Shown here: positions 61,323 through 64,000 of the stretch, one piece after another
Numbering within the stretch: the stretch's first letter is position 1
Layout of the letters: each line of letters starts with the position of its first letter
DNA from: Paracyclopina nana
Taxonomy: Eukaryota; Arthropoda; Copepoda; Cyclopoida; Cyclopettidae
Length of the DNA stretch: 64,000 nucleotides
Assembly: GCA_019096065.1 (NCBI GenBank)
Contig: JAGUCH010000005.1
Span: forward strand, 1,488,001 to 1,552,000
Direction: 5' to 3'
The notes under the pieces: model-generated
The model's database searches: none
What the model saw: the letters and a program-made list of their open reading frames with translations, nothing else
What the model was told of the DNA's origin: nothing
Position numbers and translations under genes: made by a program

Positions 61323-64000
61323 ATTTGAGCGCTGTCAGGCGGTTGATGTCCAATGAATCCACTCCAGTGCTGAGCAGACATTCACGCGAGAGCTCCATCA
61401 CCCGTTATTCCGGACACAATAACGACTTTTGCCCCAGCTGCCGGATGCCGTTCGATAAGGCCAAAAAGCGAAGGCTGGTTGACACTTGTGGTCATGAGCG
61501 ATGCTATGCTTGCATGTTCAGAAATGAAAACTGCCCTATTTGCATTGCTCCTCCAGGTAACAACTCTATTTTAAGCCTTGGGGCAACAAATATGCACTAT
61601 AAACTTTTATTGTTTCTCAAGAGTTCAAAAAGTTGACTCTGTTCTCCATTTAAAGTCACGCAAACCTTGCTTTTTTGGCTTCGGTCAAAACATGAGTTCA
61701 TAGATGTATTCTGGCAGCACTTATTTTCCTAAAGCCTTAACCCTAAAGAGAAGCAATTAAGCATGTGATACTTTTTTGAAGTAACGCGCATTCTTGTGCA
61801 ACTATTTGAATGACCTTTTTAAAAGGTGAAATTTGAGCAGGAAATGTTTCATCATTTGTCATCATGCTTGTTTGCCTGATTCATTTCCTTGGAAAAAAGG
61901 CATAGCAGACAAAGGACAGACTTTTGCAATAGGTCAGAAAGCAGCAAGAAAGCCACGCGAGTCTAGACTTGCAAAAGATTGCATCATGTTCAGTTTCATT
62001 TTACCTTTTCAGGTGGCTCCAGCCCATCCAAAGTGCAAAAGTCTAATTCAACTATAGACAGCAGGCCTATCAGCATTGTTTCCTCAAGATCGAGCCAAAT
62101 CCGATCGTTCAGCCCCTTGAGACCAGTTTTGGCACCAAGAGCTAACACCATCAAGTATCCTCAACAACCTCCCAATAGATACAAACCAGGTAAGAGAAAA
62201 CTTTTAAAATCACAATGAATGGGAGCGGAAATTCTTGCTTTTTTCACTAGTAAGAATGGGGAAGTGCCATTAATTTTTTCACCCTTAAAATCAGTGTGAC
62301 ATGCGCGAAATTGGAGGTGTGACATGAGAACTTGCAGCACAAGTGGATTCATTATAGTGGAGTGTTTATGTCCATTCCTTTGTTTTTGCTATTGGGGGAA
62401 TGTGCTCTAAATTGAATGAATCTGTTTTTCAGACTTGTACTATCAGAGGATTGCAGTCAAGAATGACCAACACTCGCATGAGTCTGGATTCCAATCAGCT
62501 ACAAGCTTGAACAGTCTGGATCAGCAACCGCAAAAGGACTCTCCGCCAGGATCAACCTTGACAGGTTCTTCAGGCCTAGAAAATGGCCTGACTTTGGCAA
62601 ATTCAAGAAAATTATCAGACAGTTATGGCTCCTTGGCATCAAGCTACATCAGAAGTTCTGTGCTAAGGTCACTCAAGGATGATCACAATAGTATCAAGAT
62701 CCACAGAAACATGCCTTTGGACTTTATAAGACAGCCTTACTACACTTTGAAGCCTCTGTTCTTTGAAGTGCCTAGTACCAGCAATGAGTCCATATTTGTG
62801 GGCAGACAGTGGCTCTTCAGGGAAGTGAGTGAACATTTGACCTCTGATTTGCCCACAAATAGAGGAGTGGTCATTTTTGGTCATCCTGGAACTGGCAAAA
62901 CCACCATTGTACTGCAGCTGGTTGAAAACAGCTGTTTTGGGAGATCTTCAGAAGGTATAAGACTTGAAGCAAGTCCCTTATTTTATTTAATAATGTATAT
63001 CTTTTTTAGATGGAGCTTCCTCAAAGTGTTCATCACCTATCAACAGAGCAGAGTCTCTGTACAGGTCAGAAGCCAGCTTGACACTATCTGTATCTTCAAA
63101 ACCTTCAGTTGTGAATAGTATGAAAGCATTGGCCAATCAGGTTGTTGCCTACCACTTTTGCCAGGCTGACAATGCTCCCACTTGTATGGTGCCAGAATTC
63201 ATTCATAGCATTGCTGCCCAAATGTCCCAATCTCCACATTTGACACCTTACTACCAATACCTTCTGTCAGATCCTGGGCTTCAAGGCCAATTATCCTTGG
63301 CAGGGTGTGTCTCAGATCCAAGAGGAGCTTTGGTCAAGGGCATTCTGGAGCCTTTAAACTCTCTCAGAAGGCTAGGTAGATTATCTGGTCAGACTTGCAT
63401 CATCATCATTGATGGGTTGTGTGAGGCTGAACTCCATAGGCCTGACTATGGAGACACTCTTGCCTCATTTCTGGCCAAGCATCTGGATGAGTTCCCACCT
63501 TGGCTGAAGATTGTGTGCACTGTCAGAACCAGCCTTCAAGACATCACCAAAATGCTCCCATTTCAAAGAATCAGGTATAATGCTCCATTTTTTATAAAGT
63601 GACTGCATTTCCTAAGTTATTTCCATATTTTTAGCCTGGATAAAACTGATGTGGATGAAAGGCTGAATAAGGATATGTGTGATTACCTCAGTTTGAGAAT
63701 CACCAGGAGCCCTGCAATTCTGGGGAACATAACACCCAGCCATGCCAACAAATTTGAGGGCAATCCTCAGCACAGATTCACTTCATTCATGCTCCAAGCT
63801 TCACATGGCTCCTTTTTGTACTCAAAAATGATCCTGGATCTCATTGAAAGGGGCTACCTAGTCATCAAGTCCAGCAGCTTCAATGTTTTGCCCATGACTC
63901 TATCTGAAATCTTCATGCTGGAATTCAACCTCAAATTCCCAAGCACCAAGGCCTTTGAGAAAGTACAGAGCTTGTTGGAAGTGGCCTTGGCCTCTCTGAT
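61323..64000 (+). CDS. rols: rols/TANC scaffold protein, RING and STAND-NTPase part, truncated by the window edge
   Basis: Orthologue of Drosophila rolling pebbles/antisocial and vertebrate TANC1/2, a scaffold that links adhesion receptors to the cytoskeleton during myoblast fusion in flies and acts at synapses in mammals. Exons seen: 61323-61556, 62013-62189, 62433-62954, 63010-63574 and 63635 to beyond the edge. The first encodes a RING-type finger (CPSCRMPFDK, CGHERCYACMF, CPIC), present in arthropod Rols but not evident in vertebrate TANC. A Ser/Pro-rich linker follows, then the P-loop NTPase with Walker A GHPGTGKT (about 62878-62901) and Walker B-like IIIIDGLCEAE. ANYHFCQADNA-type (here VVAYHFCQADNAPTC) and LIERGYLVIKSSS blocks are diagnostic of TANC. 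The ankyrin and TPR repeats should lie beyond the window. Confidence 0.93.

Overview
The window is nuclear DNA of an invertebrate animal. Genes are split by short introns (about 40-90 bp) with GT/AG ends, the base composition is AT-rich, and there are no operons or Shine-Dalgarno sites. The host genes (a RING-bearing rols/TANC, an essential myosin light chain, Tip60/KAT5, an ACP7-type purple acid phosphatase) point to a protostome, most likely an arthropod. I cannot name the lineage more closely.

Layout. 1015-8920 is a complete 7.9-kb DNA transposon (element A). 9768-10765 is an orphan seven-membrane-span protein. 11041-12155 holds two tandem genes for small secreted four-cysteine peptides. 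12985-13610 is an essential myosin light chain and 14858-16522 is Tip60/KAT5. 17211-22562 holds a second orphan seven-span gene, a stathmin-domain (STMND1-like) gene, and an inverted paralog of the seven-span gene broken by one in-frame TGA with a small inverted-repeat element just in front of it. 22563-36135 has no gene I can support but holds several inverted-repeat elements, foldback hairpins and two degenerate tRNA-like sequences. From 36136 to the right edge runs one large gene, rols/TANC, with several possible 5' exons. Its introns hold two C2H2 zinc-finger genes, the purple acid phosphatase gene and a second complete 7.9-kb transposon (element B, 47677-55537).

The strongest unusual signal is the pair of transposons A and B. 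Each has a CACTA/tnp2-like transposase and a second, unrecognised protein of about 900-960 residues, transcribed head-to-head from a central spacer. Both start with CCC, end with GGG and are flanked by a 2-bp repeat (AT or CA). The second proteins are homologous, with two exons of identical length (341 and 271 nt). The TIRs and subterminal motifs of A and B differ completely, suggesting two co-existing lineages of one two-gene system with separate DNA-recognition specificities. Element A's second gene carries an apparent 1-nt frameshift; element B looks intact.
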